From the NCBI RefSeq assembly GCF_028290495.1, contig NZ_JAQGJT010000027.1, forward strand, positions 1 to 64,000: a stretch of DNA of 64,000 nucleotides. Reading direction: 5' to 3'. Made by a program: the position numbers and the translations under genes. Within the stretch, counting starts at the first letter, position 1. Every line of letters begins with the position of its first letter. Origin of the DNA: Tardiphaga sp. Lineage in GTDB: Bacteria > Pseudomonadota > Alphaproteobacteria > Rhizobiales > Xanthobacteraceae. Shown here one piece after another: positions 8,636 through 17,835 of this stretch. Below the pieces are notes generated by a model, which saw nothing but the letters and a program-made list of their open reading frames with translations, made no database searches and had not been told where the DNA came from.

Positions 8636-9502
8636 ATGCTAGCAGTCCAGGTCCTGATCAATGCTTTGGTGCTGGGCTGCCTCTATGCCTGTATCGCGAT
8701 CGGTTTCTCCCTCGTTTGGGGCGTGCTCAACGTCATCAACCTGATCCACGGCTCGTTCATCGTGCTCGGCGCCTATCTGGCGTGGGGCGCCTATCAATGG
8801 GCAGGCGTCACGCCGTGGTACGCGCTGCTGTTCGCAGCCCCTTTATTCTTCGCCTTCGGCTATCTGCTGCAGCGCCTGCTGCTCAACCGTGTAATCTCTG
8901 CGCCGGTGCTGGTGACGTTGACCCTGACCTTCGGCCTCGACCTGATCCTCAACAATGCGATGATCTATTATTTCAAGGCGGACTATCGCAAATTGACGCT
9001 CAACCCGCCGACCGGCTCGATCTCCTTGTTTGATGTCGTCGTGCCGGTCGATCGCCTGATCGCCACGGCGTCGGCGCTGGCGTTGACCGGGCTGCTGTAT
9101 CTGCTGCTGCGCCGTTCCAAGGTCGGCCGCGCCATCGTCGCTGTCCGGCTCGACCGTGACGCCGCGGTGCTGATGGGCGTCGACGTCAAATCGATCTACG
9201 CCATCGCCTTCGGGCTCGGCGCGGCGCTGGCTGGTTGCGCCGGTGTCTTGATGGCGCTGATCTTCCCGATCTCGCCACTGACGTCGTCGGCCTATCTCGG
9301 CAAGGCGTTTGTAGTCTGCGTACTCGGCGGGCTTGGCTCGGTGTCCGGCGCGCTGGCCGGCGGATTGCTGCTGGCGCTGGTGGAGGGCATCGGCTCGGTC
9401 TATCTCGGCCCGGCGCATGCGACCACGCTGTCCTTCGTTTTGCTGATCGTCTTCCTCGTCGTTCGCCCGCAGGGCCTGCTTGGCCGAAAGGGTTTCGAAT
9501 GA
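8636..9502 (+). CDS. Branched-chain-type ABC transporter permease (LivH family)
   Basis: A 288-residue, roughly eight-helix permease. Early motifs include GCLYACIAIGFSLVWGVLNV and NLIHGSFIVLGAYLAW, which define LivH. A later VVCVLGGLGSVSGALAGGLL is the family's EAA-like coupling loop. It lies 27 bases after the binding protein, with TGAGGA as ribosome binding site. It pairs with the LivM-type permease, whose start overlaps its stop by four bases. Confidence 0.93.
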   Translation: MLAVQVLINALVLGCLYACIAIGFSLVWGVLNVINLIHGSFIVLGAYLAWGAYQWAGVTPWYALLFAAPLFFAFGYLLQRLLLNRVISAPVLVTLTLTFGLDLILNNAMIYYFKADYRKLTLNPPTGSISLFDVVVPVDRLIATASALALTGLLYLLLRRSKVGRAIVAVRLDRDAAVLMGVDVKSIYAIAFGLGAALAGCAGVLMALIFPISPLTSSAYLGKAFVVCVLGGLGSVSGALAGGLLLALVEGIGSVYLGPAHATTLSFVLLIVFLVVRPQGLLGRKGFE

Positions 9503-10426
9503 CGCGGGTCAATATCGCGCTGCTGCTTCTGATCGCCTGCGTCGCGTCACTGCCGCTGTTCGGTGGCGCCTATGCTTTGCGGCTCGGCACCATCGCCTGC
9601 ATGTATGCGGTGTTCGCGCTGTCGTGGAATATCGTCGGCGGCTTCGCGGGCTATCCATCGTTCGCCACCGCTGCGTTCTTCGGCCTTGGCGCCTATGCGA
9701 CCGGCATCCTGCTCAACAAGGGCGTACCGCTGACGGCCGCGCTGGCCGGCACGCTGGTGGCGTCGTTCCTGCTGGCCGCGGCGCTCGGCGCCGTGCTGCT
9801 GCGGCTTCGAGGGCATTACTTCGCCATTGCCAGCCTCTCTTTGGTCGAAGTGTTCCGCGAACTGGTCAACAACGCCACCGACCTGACCGGCGGCGGCATG
9901 GGGCTGAACATTCCGCTGACCTCCGGCTCCGGCATACTCGCCGACGCGACGTTCTTCTTCTACGTGATGTGGGGCCTGCTGGTGCTCACCGCTTTGGTGG
10001 TGATCATCGTCTCCGCCTCCAAGCTCGGTTTCGGCCTGAGCTGCATCCGGCAGAACGAGACGGCGTCCAATATGGTCGGCCTTAATGCCACGCTCTACAA
10101 GAGCATCGCGTTCGGCCTTTCGGCCTGCTTTGTCGGCGCCGCTGGCGGTATCTATGCTGCCTGGGTGCATTACATCGATCCGTCCGACGTGTTCGACATC
10201 CTGTATTCCGTAAAGCCGATCGTAATGGCGCTGATGGGCGGGCTGGGTTCGCCTCTCGGCGTGGTGTGCGGCGCGTTCCTCTATCTCGGGCTGGAGGAAG
10301 TAGTCTGGCGCAACTACATCCAGATCCATTCCGGCGTGCTCGGCGTGCTGATCATCATGCTGCTGCTGTTCCTGCCACATGGCCTGATCTCGCTGCGGCG
10401 GGGCATGTTTTGGTGGAGAACCAAAA

Positions 10427-10434
<8 letters not shown>
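9499..10434 (+). CDS. Branched-chain-type ABC transporter permease (LivM family)
   Basis: A 311-residue membrane permease. The start at 9499 is set by the ATGA overlap with livH and by the hydrophobic first helix (NIALLLLIACVASLPLFGG). The family signature ALSWNIVGGFAGYPSFATAA follows, then LRGHYFAIASLSLVEVFREL and the coupling loop VMALMGGLGSPLGVVCGAFL. A longer in-frame reading from 9235 overlaps livH and is not used. It forms the channel with LivH. Confidence 0.93.
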
Positions 10435-11912
<1,478 letters not shown>

Positions 11913-11937
11913 CCGTTACTCATCCGAGGAGGCCAAC

Positions 11938-12693
11938 ATGATTGAGACCGTCGAAGCAGCCAACAGCGGCTACCGTTTCATGCCCGGCGTCAGCCAGTAT
12001 TCCTGCGGAGTAGGCGCGCTGCCCGGCTACGCGATGGAGCGCGTGCGTTTCTCGAAGGTCGTCCCGCTGAAGCAGGGCTTCGAGATGATCGCGGAGATCA
12101 TTCGGAAGGCTGGCCGTCCGCTGACGTCGTTCGCGGCCTGCGAGCTGCGCTCGCCGGCGCCGTTCACCGAACAGGGTTTCAAGGACTTCAACGATATCTA
12201 CATCAAGACCCTGATCGAATGGGGCATCATGAAGGACGGCGTCAATCCGATCGCGCGCAGCAATGTGTGCCCGAAGATCGACCCGCCATCCGAGCCCGGT
12301 TTCCACGCCTTCACCTTCACCACAGTCGCGGCCGACGCGCCGGCGTCATTCGTCGTCGCCGGCAGCGGCGAGTCGGCGGAAGGCAAGGGTGACTACCGCG
12401 ACAACACCGTTCGTCTTGGCGATGTCACCCCGTCCGGCATGCTGGAAAAAGCCAAATGGGTGCTCGACGAGATGGAGCGCCGCATGAGCGCGTTTTCCGG
12501 CACCTGGGACCAGACCACCGCGGCGCAACTCTACACCGTTCAGGACGTCTATTCGCTGTTGGAGAGCGAACTCGGCAAGCGTGGCGTGTTCCGCAATGGC
12601 GTGACTTGGCATTTCAATCGCCCGCCCGTGCTCAACCTGGAATACGAGATGGATTGTCGTCGCGTGCACGTCGAGCGCGTCATCGAAATTTGA
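11938..12693 (+). CDS. Conserved protein of unassigned family, possibly Rid-like (copy 1)
   Basis: The 251-residue product is unassigned. Conserved blocks shared with the next gene are QYSCGV/QYSSGV, then AGRPLTSFAACELRSPA, FNDIYIKTLIEWGI, NPIARSNVCP, PGFHAFTFTT, FVVAGSGE, and a C-terminal WHFNRPPVLNLEYEMDCR. The segment MERRMSAFSGTWDQTTAAQL loosely resembles the helix-strand of Rid/YjgF deaminases, so a two-domain Rid-like fold is possible. No signal peptide is seen, so it is probably cytosolic. The start at 11938 follows a strong GAGGAGG. It lies 25 bases after livF, so it likely acts on what that transporter imports. Confidence 0.75.
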   Translation: MIETVEAANSGYRFMPGVSQYSCGVGALPGYAMERVRFSKVVPLKQGFEMIAEIIRKAGRPLTSFAACELRSPAPFTEQGFKDFNDIYIKTLIEWGIMKDGVNPIARSNVCPKIDPPSEPGFHAFTFTTVAADAPASFVVAGSGESAEGKGDYRDNTVRLGDVTPSGMLEKAKWVLDEMERRMSAFSGTWDQTTAAQLYTVQDVYSLLESELGKRGVFRNGVTWHFNRPPVLNLEYEMDCRRVHVERVIEI

Positions 12694-12769
12694 GGAGGTT
12701 CGGCAGCTCGATGATGCGATACGCAGAGATGTTGTTCGATTAAGCAAGCACCGACCGGAGTGTGGGCAG

Positions 12770-13513
12770 ATGACGCAAGATTTTCCAGCAGGAGATTACC
12801 GGTATATCCCGGCGGTTTTTCAATATTCGAGCGGTGTTGCCGCGCAAGCCGGTTTTGAGATCGAGCGGGTTCGTTTCGACACCTTGCTGCCGTTAGCGGA
12901 AGGTTTTGCGCGCATTGCGGATTACATACGCGCCGCTGGTAGGCCACTGACTGCTTTTTGTGCTTGTGAACTGCGTTCTCCAGCTGTGGTAGATGAAACG
13001 GGATTTCGCAAATTCAATGAGCACTATGTAAAGACGCTCTCAGAATGGGGCATATTTGACGGCGAGAAAAATCCGGTCGCCCGAAGCAACGTATGCCCGG
13101 AGGTCGCTCCGCCGGCGGAGCCTTCTTTTTATGCTTTTTCCTTTACACGACCGAAGCAACAGTCAATGTCGACCTTCGTCATTGCGGGCGGCGCAGAAGC
13201 GCGTGATGGCGCGGGCAGCTATCCGGAACGGATCGTCCGCTACCGTGAGGTCGGTCCTGAAGCAATTCGCGACAAGGCCAAGGCGACCGTCGGATCGATG
13301 GAGCGGCGGCTTGCTGCCTTTGGTCACGTGTGGAAAGACACGACCGCGACACAAATCTATTCGGTTTGCGATTTCTATCCCGCACTCGCAGACGAAATCG
13401 TGCCACGTGGCGCGGCACGCTCGGGGCTGACCTGGCATTTTGCTCGTCCGCCGGTCGTCGATCTCGATTTCGAAATGGACTGCCGTCGTGTGGCACGTGA
13501 AATCTTGATCTAG
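12770..13513 (+). CDS. Conserved protein of unassigned family, possibly Rid-like (copy 2)
   Basis: A 247-residue paralogue of the preceding gene, sharing all its blocks: QYSSGVAAQAGFEIERVRF, AGRPLTAFCACELRSPA, FNEHYVKTLSEWGI, NPVARSNVCPE, FVIAGGAE, and WHFARPPVVDLDFEMDCRR. Identity looks to be around half, so the duplication is old or the second copy was acquired separately. Codon choice is more AT-rich here than in copy 1 (for instance the opening gat-ttt-cca-gca). Two paralogues could form a hetero-oligomer or handle two related substrates. Function unknown. Confidence 0.72.
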   Translation: MTQDFPAGDYRYIPAVFQYSSGVAAQAGFEIERVRFDTLLPLAEGFARIADYIRAAGRPLTAFCACELRSPAVVDETGFRKFNEHYVKTLSEWGIFDGEKNPVARSNVCPEVAPPAEPSFYAFSFTRPKQQSMSTFVIAGGAEARDGAGSYPERIVRYREVGPEAIRDKAKATVGSMERRLAAFGHVWKDTTATQIYSVCDFYPALADEIVPRGAARSGLTWHFARPPVVDLDFEMDCRRVAREILI

Positions 13514-13550
13514 ACCGCAATTATGATGGAAGTCGAGCGGCTTCGCGCTG

Positions 13551-14117
13551 TTGCGGAAACGCGATGACTTTCCGATAGCTAACGAACCGACAAAAGCCCT
13601 AGGTACATCGCGGGTCATGTGCAAGGCTTCGGAGGAAAAGTTGCATTCAGCGGATGCGTACCTGTTCCTGATGTTTCGAGTATTCGATCCGAGCGGCGAA
13701 GAGGTGGTGTTTCAGGGCGCGCTCGATCCCCACACGCCGGTCGCGCAGGGCTGGCTTCGCGCGTCACACCGCTGGCTCGATCCAGCCCGGTTCAGGCCCT
13801 ATCGTCCTTATCACACCCATGTAGAAGCGCAGCCGCTGGTGCCGGGCGAGGTCTTTGAACTCGATATCGAGATATGGCCGACGTCGATCGTCATCCCGGC
13901 CGGCTACAGCTACAGGCTGACCGTTCGCGGCAACGATTACGAGTACAACGGGCCGACGACGCTGTCTAACATGAATAACCCCATGAAAGGCTGCGGGCCG
14001 TTCGTTCACGATGAACCGCTCGATCGCCCGCCGGACGTTTTCGGCGGAGAGACCACGCTGCATTTCGGCGGCGGACTGGAGTCGCATCTGCTACTATCGA
14101 TAATCCCCCGTAAGTAG
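13551..14117 (+). pseudogene. CocE/NonD hydrolase, C-terminal remnant
   Basis: The 188 codons match only the C-terminal jelly-roll (PepX_C-like) domain of CocE/NonD esterases: LFLMFRVFDPSG, DPHTPVAQGWLRASHR, PYRPYHTHVEAQPL, IWPTSIVIPAGYSYRLTVRG and a final GGGLESHLLL. The alpha/beta-hydrolase domain with the catalytic Ser, normally some 350-400 residues ahead of this, is absent, and only about 40 bases separate the piece from the preceding gene. It is therefore a deletion remnant. An IS element lies about 20 bases downstream, suggesting local rearrangement. Confidence 0.75.
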
Positions 14118-14139
14118 CGCGAGGGCGACCTGACGGATA

Positions 14140-14149
14140 TTTTGGACCA
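14140..14149. repeat. IS terminal inverted repeat, left
   Basis: TTTTGGACCA, the perfect reverse complement of the last ten bases of the element. The true end may be one to three T residues further in. Confidence 0.6.
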
Positions 14150-14161
14150 GAGGGATAGAGA

Positions 14162-15025
14162 CTACTGCATTGCCACGCTCCGATCTAGATGGTGGGTGTC
14201 AGGTGCTGATGTCTGTGGTGCAGGTGGTCGGTAGTTCAGTGAGGAGTGCGGTCGGACCGTGTTGTAGTGATTGCGCCATTGCTCGATGACGACCGTGGTT
14301 TCCTTCAGGCTGTAGAAGATTTCACCGTTCAGGCACTCATCACGCAGCTTCCCATTGAAGGACTCGCAGTAGCCGTTCTCCCACGGACTGCCTGGCTCGA
14401 TGTAAAGTGTTTTCGCCCCGAGCTTTGCAAACCAGCTGCGCACTATCTTGGCCGTCATTTCCGGACCGTTGTCGGATCTGATGTGCTCGGGCACGCCCCT
14501 GGTGAGCATCACGTCGGCCATCGTCTCAATAACCCCGAAGCTGTTGATGCGACGAGCTACACGGATCGCCAGGCATTCCCGGGTGAACTCGTCGATTAAG
14601 CTCATCAGCCGGAGCTTTCGCCCGTCGTGGGTTTGCGCCTCGACGAAGTCATAGCTCCAGACATGGTTGCGATGCTGCGGCCTCAGGCGGATGCACGATC
14701 CGTCGTTCAGCCACAAGCGGCCCCGTTGCCTCTGTCTCCTGGGTACTTTCAGCCCCTCACGGCGCCAGATCCGCTGAACCCGGTCGCAGCCAACCTGCCA
14801 GCCGGCAGTGACCAGCAGCGGTGTGATCCGGCGATAGCCATACCGTCCGTATTGGGATGCCAGAGAGATGATCGCTCTCGTCAGCACGTCCTCATCAGCC
14901 CGGGTGATCGTGGTGTAGCGCTGGGTCCCGCGCGGTTGACCGACGATCCGGCAGGCCAGGCGAACCGGGAGACCATACTTCCCTCGAATGCCCTCTACTG
15001 CCTGCCGGCGCCGTTCGGGGCTTAC
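14162..15025 (-). CDS. IS3-family transposase OrfB (DDE integrase domain)
   Basis: The frame is open from the codon after the -1 shift at 15025 to the stop at 14162, giving 287 residues that would normally be made as an OrfAB fusion. It contains the DDE triad of retroviral-integrase type: Asp in VWSYDFVEAQ, Asp in IRSDNGPE, and Glu in ENGYCESFNG. The HTH_21-like YGRYGYRRITPLL lies ahead of them. The first free start codon (near 14887) would cut off the N-terminal part, which supports fusion by frameshifting. It catalyses transposition of the element. Confidence 0.85.
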   Translation of the reverse strand, partial: VSPERRRQAVEGIRGKYGLPVRLACRIVGQPRGTQRYTTITRADEDVLTRAIISLASQYGRYGYRRITPLLVTAGWQVGCDRVQRIWRREGLKVPRRQRQRGRLWLNDGSCIRLRPQHRNHVWSYDFVEAQTHDGRKLRLMSLIDEFTRECLAIRVARRINSFGVIETMADVMLTRGVPEHIRSDNGPEMTAKIVRSWFAKLGAKTLYIEPGSPWENGYCESFNGKLRDECLNGEIFYSLKETTVVIEQWRNHYNTVRPHSSLNYRPPAPQTSAPDTHHLDRSVAMQ

Positions 15026-15300
15026 AAGTTTCCCGAGGCAACGTCCTTGAGCACCTGTTTCTCAAGCGACAGATTCGCGACTAGGCGTTTGAGGCGGACG
15101 TTCTCCCGCTCCAGGTCCTTCATCCGCTTCGCCTGATCGAGTTCGAGGCCGCCGTACTCTTTACGCCAGCGATAGTAACCCTGCTGTGAAATGCCCGCCT
15201 CGCGACAGGCAACCGGCGCCGCTTTGCCCTGCGACATCAACACTTCGATCTGGCGCAGTAGCACCACGATCTGCTCCGCCTTGAACCTCTTCTTCGGCAT
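15022..15300 (-). CDS. IS3-family transposase OrfA (helix-turn-helix protein)
   Basis: The 92-residue product has the HTH_Tnp_1 layout: KKRFKAEQIVVLLRQIEV, then ACREAGISQQGYYRWRKEYG, then a leucine-zipper-like helix LERENVRLKRLVANLSLEK. It binds the element ends. The ATG at 15300 is chosen over the GTG one codon earlier because AAAGGAG lies eight bases upstream. It overlaps OrfB through the frameshift site. Confidence 0.85.
   Translation of the reverse strand: MPKKRFKAEQIVVLLRQIEVLMSQGKAAPVACREAGISQQGYYRWRKEYGGLELDQAKRMKDLERENVRLKRLVANLSLEKQVLKDVASGNL
15028..15034 (-). promoter_or_regulatory. GGGAAAC programmed -1 frameshift site in IS
   Basis: On the minus strand the end of OrfA reads TCG GGA AAC TTG TAA. 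The heptamer G-GGA-AAC fits the X-XXY-YYZ slippery rule in the OrfA frame, and slipping by -1 enters the OrfB frame (GGG AAA CTT GTA AGC) just before the OrfA stop. This is how IS3 elements make OrfAB. Confidence 0.7.
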
Positions 15301-15339
15301 CACAAAAGCTCCTTTCCAAGCTCAGTTTCTCACAAAGCT

Positions 15340-15349
15340 TGGTCCAAAA
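15340..15349. repeat. IS terminal inverted repeat, right
   Basis: TGGTCCAAAA, the perfect reverse complement of the left end. It sits just upstream of OrfA and directly borders the 40-base hairpin repeat that begins at 15356. Confidence 0.6.
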
Positions 15350-15355
15350 AAGCCC

Positions 15356-15395
15356 TGGCAGGTCAATGGTGCGAACACCACTGCCACACCAGCCA
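15356..15395. repeat. 40-base hairpin repeat, copy A (att-like)
   Basis: Begins TGGCAG, ends CCAGCCA and contains GGTGCGA. TGGCAG pairs with CTGCCA at 15381-15386, and the inner TGGTG-CGAA-CACCA is a perfect small hairpin. Copy B at 32293-32332 matches at 31 of 40 positions. The CCAGCCA end and the GGTGCGA loop recall a tRNA T-arm and 3' end, the usual target of integrases, and a recombinase remnant ends only five bases away. Confidence 0.45.
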
Positions 15396-15399
15396 ATTG

Positions 15400-15672
15400 T
15401 TATTTCTCAGCTATTTCTTGAATGTAGGCTTTGTTCTCAGCGTTATTCTGAACACTATTTTCCTGCTCATTGTGAACACTTGTTGCTTTTTCGTTCGCCA
15501 GCCTCTTTGCGTGACGCTTGCGCGTCGCCGACGGGGCCCGCGTCATGTTACGCTTGGCACAGCCCTCATACGACTGCTGCGTGCTGTGAGCCGAGTGCGC
15601 GCGGCCTTGACCATCGGTCAACCCGGCTTCCTCGAGCTCGGTCATGCCGCCATGTCGGCAGGCGTCTAGCCG
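15400..15672 (-). pseudogene. Tyrosine recombinase/phage integrase, C-terminal remnant
   Basis: The open frame reads ACRHGGMTELEEAGLTDGQ followed by SAHSTQQSYEG. This looks like the end of a tyrosine recombinase: Arg-His of box II, then a His and the nucleophile Tyr in QSYEG, then a basic tail (TRKRHAKRLANEK). An in-frame stop at 15673-15675 cuts it off; box I and the core-binding domain (some 250 residues) are missing. Its tail is rich in Gln and Asn. It is a relic of an integrative element, consistent with the nearby IS and broken hydrolase. Confidence 0.5.
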
Positions 15673-15713
15673 CTAAATATTCCGAAGCGAGTGGACCACC
15701 GGAATATCGACTC

Positions 15714-16496
15714 TCACATGACAAGATGCGCGCCGGCGTCCATCCGCACAATTTCGCCGGTCATATTGTTGGATTGCGGCGTGGCTAGGAAGTAGACCAC
15801 CCCGGCTATATCTTCGGCGGTTGAGGCTACCTTGAGCGCGACTTTCGCGATGGTGGCGTCACGTACCTTGGCCGCAGCTTCGGCGCCGCGGCCCTTCGTG
15901 AACCACGGTGTGTCGATGTAGCCCGGGCATACGGTGTTGACCCGGATCAGCGGCGACAGCGCGCGCGCTAGCGATTTCGTCATCGTATTCAGCGCACCCT
16001 TACTGGCCGCATAGGCGACCGAAGAGCCGCCGCCATGAAACGCTGATGCTGACGATGTGTTTACCACGGCAGACGGGCGGCCCGATGCCTTTGCACCGGC
16101 CTCGAGCAGCGTTCGTGCGGCGCGCACCATCTGGTATGGACCGATCGTATTCACGGCGTAGATGCGGATGAAGTCCTCGGCGGACAAGCCGTCGAGATCG
16201 CCCTGCGCGACGTGCTTGGTGGTCCCGGCATTGTTGATCAGGGCGTCGAGCCGGCCCCATTTTTCGGCGGCGGTAACGATTCGGCGACAGTCGTCATCGC
16301 GCGAAACGTCGCCCTGAACCACGATCACTTCGGCGCCGGCCGAGCGGCACAGGTCGGCGGTCTGTTCGGCTTCCGTCTGGCTTGAGGCGTAGTTCACCAC
16401 GATGCGTGCCCCGTCGCGGGCGAGCCTGGCCGCCGTCGCCGCACCGAGACCCGAAGCTGATCCCGTGATGATCACGCACATACCGTCCTTGGACAT
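15714..16496 (-). CDS. SDR-family NAD(P)-dependent oxidoreductase
   Basis: The 260-residue product is a classical short-chain dehydrogenase/reductase. It has the cofactor motif TGSASGLG near residue 12, NNAG in the middle, the catalytic Ser in NTSSAS, YAASK (Tyr and Lys), and PGYIDTPWF after the active site. VVNYASS after the second strand has no acidic residue closing it, which leans towards NADP, weakly. The ATG at 16496 is chosen for its AAGGA eight bases upstream. It lies 75 bases behind the amidohydrolase and is probably co-transcribed with it. Confidence 0.92.
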   Translation of the reverse strand: MSKDGMCVIITGSASGLGAATAARLARDGARIVVNYASSQTEAEQTADLCRSAGAEVIVVQGDVSRDDDCRRIVTAAEKWGRLDALINNAGTTKHVAQGDLDGLSAEDFIRIYAVNTIGPYQMVRAARTLLEAGAKASGRPSAVVNTSSASAFHGGGSSVAYAASKGALNTMTKSLARALSPLIRVNTVCPGYIDTPWFTKGRGAEAAAKVRDATIAKVALKVASTAEDIAGVVYFLATPQSNNMTGEIVRMDAGAHLVM

Positions 16497-16571
16497 TCGA
16501 ATTCCTTGTCTTCGCTGTTTGCACATTCAGGGACGAAGGCGAGCACGCTGCAGCGTAGCGCCTCCGGTTGT

Positions 16572-17660
16572 TCAGCTTGTTTTGATACCGAGCAGCCGTG
16601 CCGCGTTGCCGCCCAGAATCGCTGCCTTTTGCGCGTCGGTCAGGCTCTCAGTGGCAAAGATGTGATCAACCGGGTGGTCTTCCCACGGAATGGGGTGATC
16701 GGTACCTATCATTACCTGGCTGGCGCCGACCTGGGCGACCAGGTGGCGCAGCGCCTCCGGCGTGAACACCAGTGAATCGAAGAAAAGTTGGTTGAGATAT
16801 TCGGTCGGCTTCTTTTTGAGCTGGATATCCGGATTGCAGTTCTGCGGCGAGACGAAGCAGGCGTGGTCGGAGCGCGGCGCGTAGGAGCCGAGATAGCCGC
16901 CGCCATGCGCGGCCAGGACTTTCAGCTTCGGAAACTTGTCGAGCGTTCCCTCGAAGATCAAATGCTGCAGGGCGATGGTGGTGTCGAGCGGATTTCCGAT
17001 TGTGTTGGAGAGCCAGCCATTGCCCTTGAATCGCGCAGCCAGTTCGACCGTGCCCTGCGGATGGATGAACAGTACGGCGCCAAGTTCTTCCGCCTTGGCC
17101 CAGACCGGATGAAATTTCGGGTCGGCGAAATCGGTCCCGACGACATTGCCGCCGATCGCCGCGCCGCGCAGGCCCTGCTTCTTGACGGCGTTTTCCAGTT
17201 GCTGAACGGCAAGGTCGGGATATTGCAGCGACAGCGAGGCGAAGGCGGCAAAACGATCCGGCTTCGAGGCGCACAATTGCGCCAGCGCGTCGTTCTGAAT
17301 CTGCACGATCCTTGCGGCGGTGTCGCGGTCCTTGCGGTACCAGAACGGATTGATGGAGAGCACCTCCATGTCGATGCCCATCGCGTCCATCGCCTTCAGG
17401 CGACTGTCCAGCACGATGAAATGCTCCTGCTGTCCTTTGGTCGGTGGCAGAATGCGCGGCACCTCGTCGCCCATCAGGTCGAGCGCTTCGCGAATGATGC
17501 AGTGGGCGTGCACGTCGATCGTCCTGATGCGCTTGCCCTTGATGGTCACGGGCAGGGCGCGGAAGCGCGGTTGCTCGGCATGCGCAGCCTCGAGCATTCC
17601 GCAACTGCAGAACGCGAGGCTGGTCGCCGCGCCCTTCAGAAAATTCCGGCGTGTGGTCAT
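16572..17660 (-). CDS. Tat-exported amidohydrolase (ACMSD-like, amidohydrolase 2 family)
   Basis: A 362-residue TIM-barrel hydrolase or decarboxylase. The metal site begins with IDVHAHC. HPQGTVEL supplies a later His, LAAHGGGYL another, and MIGTDHPIPWE the catalytic Asp. The start at 17660 gives TTRRNFLKGAATSLAF, a twin-arginine signal, with a cut near AHA; AGGGAG lies upstream. Relatives include aminocarboxymuconate semialdehyde and gamma-resorcylate decarboxylases, so it may remove CO2 or open a ring. Export is unusual for that family but common for this Tat-bearing subgroup. It is divergent from tetR across a dyad operator. Confidence 0.87.
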   Translation of the reverse strand: MTTRRNFLKGAATSLAFCSCGMLEAAHAEQPRFRALPVTIKGKRIRTIDVHAHCIIREALDLMGDEVPRILPPTKGQQEHFIVLDSRLKAMDAMGIDMEVLSINPFWYRKDRDTAARIVQIQNDALAQLCASKPDRFAAFASLSLQYPDLAVQQLENAVKKQGLRGAAIGGNVVGTDFADPKFHPVWAKAEELGAVLFIHPQGTVELAARFKGNGWLSNTIGNPLDTTIALQHLIFEGTLDKFPKLKVLAAHGGGYLGSYAPRSDHACFVSPQNCNPDIQLKKKPTEYLNQLFFDSLVFTPEALRHLVAQVGASQVMIGTDHPIPWEDHPVDHIFATESLTDAQKAAILGGNAARLLGIKTS

Positions 17661-17795
17661 GGCGGTGCTCCCTGTCGCTTTTGCTCGGCATCGACCAGCG
17701 GTTCGTCTGTCGGCCGCTTTTTGGGTGTGTGGTTTCGAACGGATCGCCACTGCGTATCGGTAGCGCCGCTTGACAAGATCAAAACAAACGACTTA

Positions 17796-17813
17796 TTGAA
17801 ACGAACGTTTGAA
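17796..17813. promoter_or_regulatory. Dyad operator in the amidohydrolase/tetR gap
   Basis: TTGAAACGAACGTTTGAA is a near-perfect palindrome: AAACG and CGTTT arms around two bases, with 14 of 18 positions self-complementary. It lies 23 bases before the tetR start and downstream of a TTGACA at 17770-17775. The size and place fit autoregulation by the TetR protein and joint control of both divergent units. Confidence 0.6.
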
Positions 17814-17835
17814 TTAGTCAAGGGATACCGCGGCT

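Larger units (their letters stand above)
14140..15349 (-). mobile_element. IS3-family insertion sequence (IS407-like group)
   Basis: A 1.21-kb element with two overlapping transposase frames on the minus strand, bounded by a perfect 10-base inverted repeat: TTTTGGACCA at 14140-14149 and TGGTCCAAAA at 15340-15349. OrfA, the frameshift site and OrfB all look intact, so it may be active. I see no matching direct target repeat (GATA on the left, AAGC on the right), so flanking DNA may have been rearranged. A decayed transposase piece of the same kind lies at 46045-46185. Confidence 0.85.

Noticed and set aside
15356-15395. Possible tRNA gene at the 40-base repeat
   Set aside because: Only a T-arm-like and CCA-like end is visible; no D-arm, anticodon arm or acceptor pairing upstream, and copy B has the same limits.
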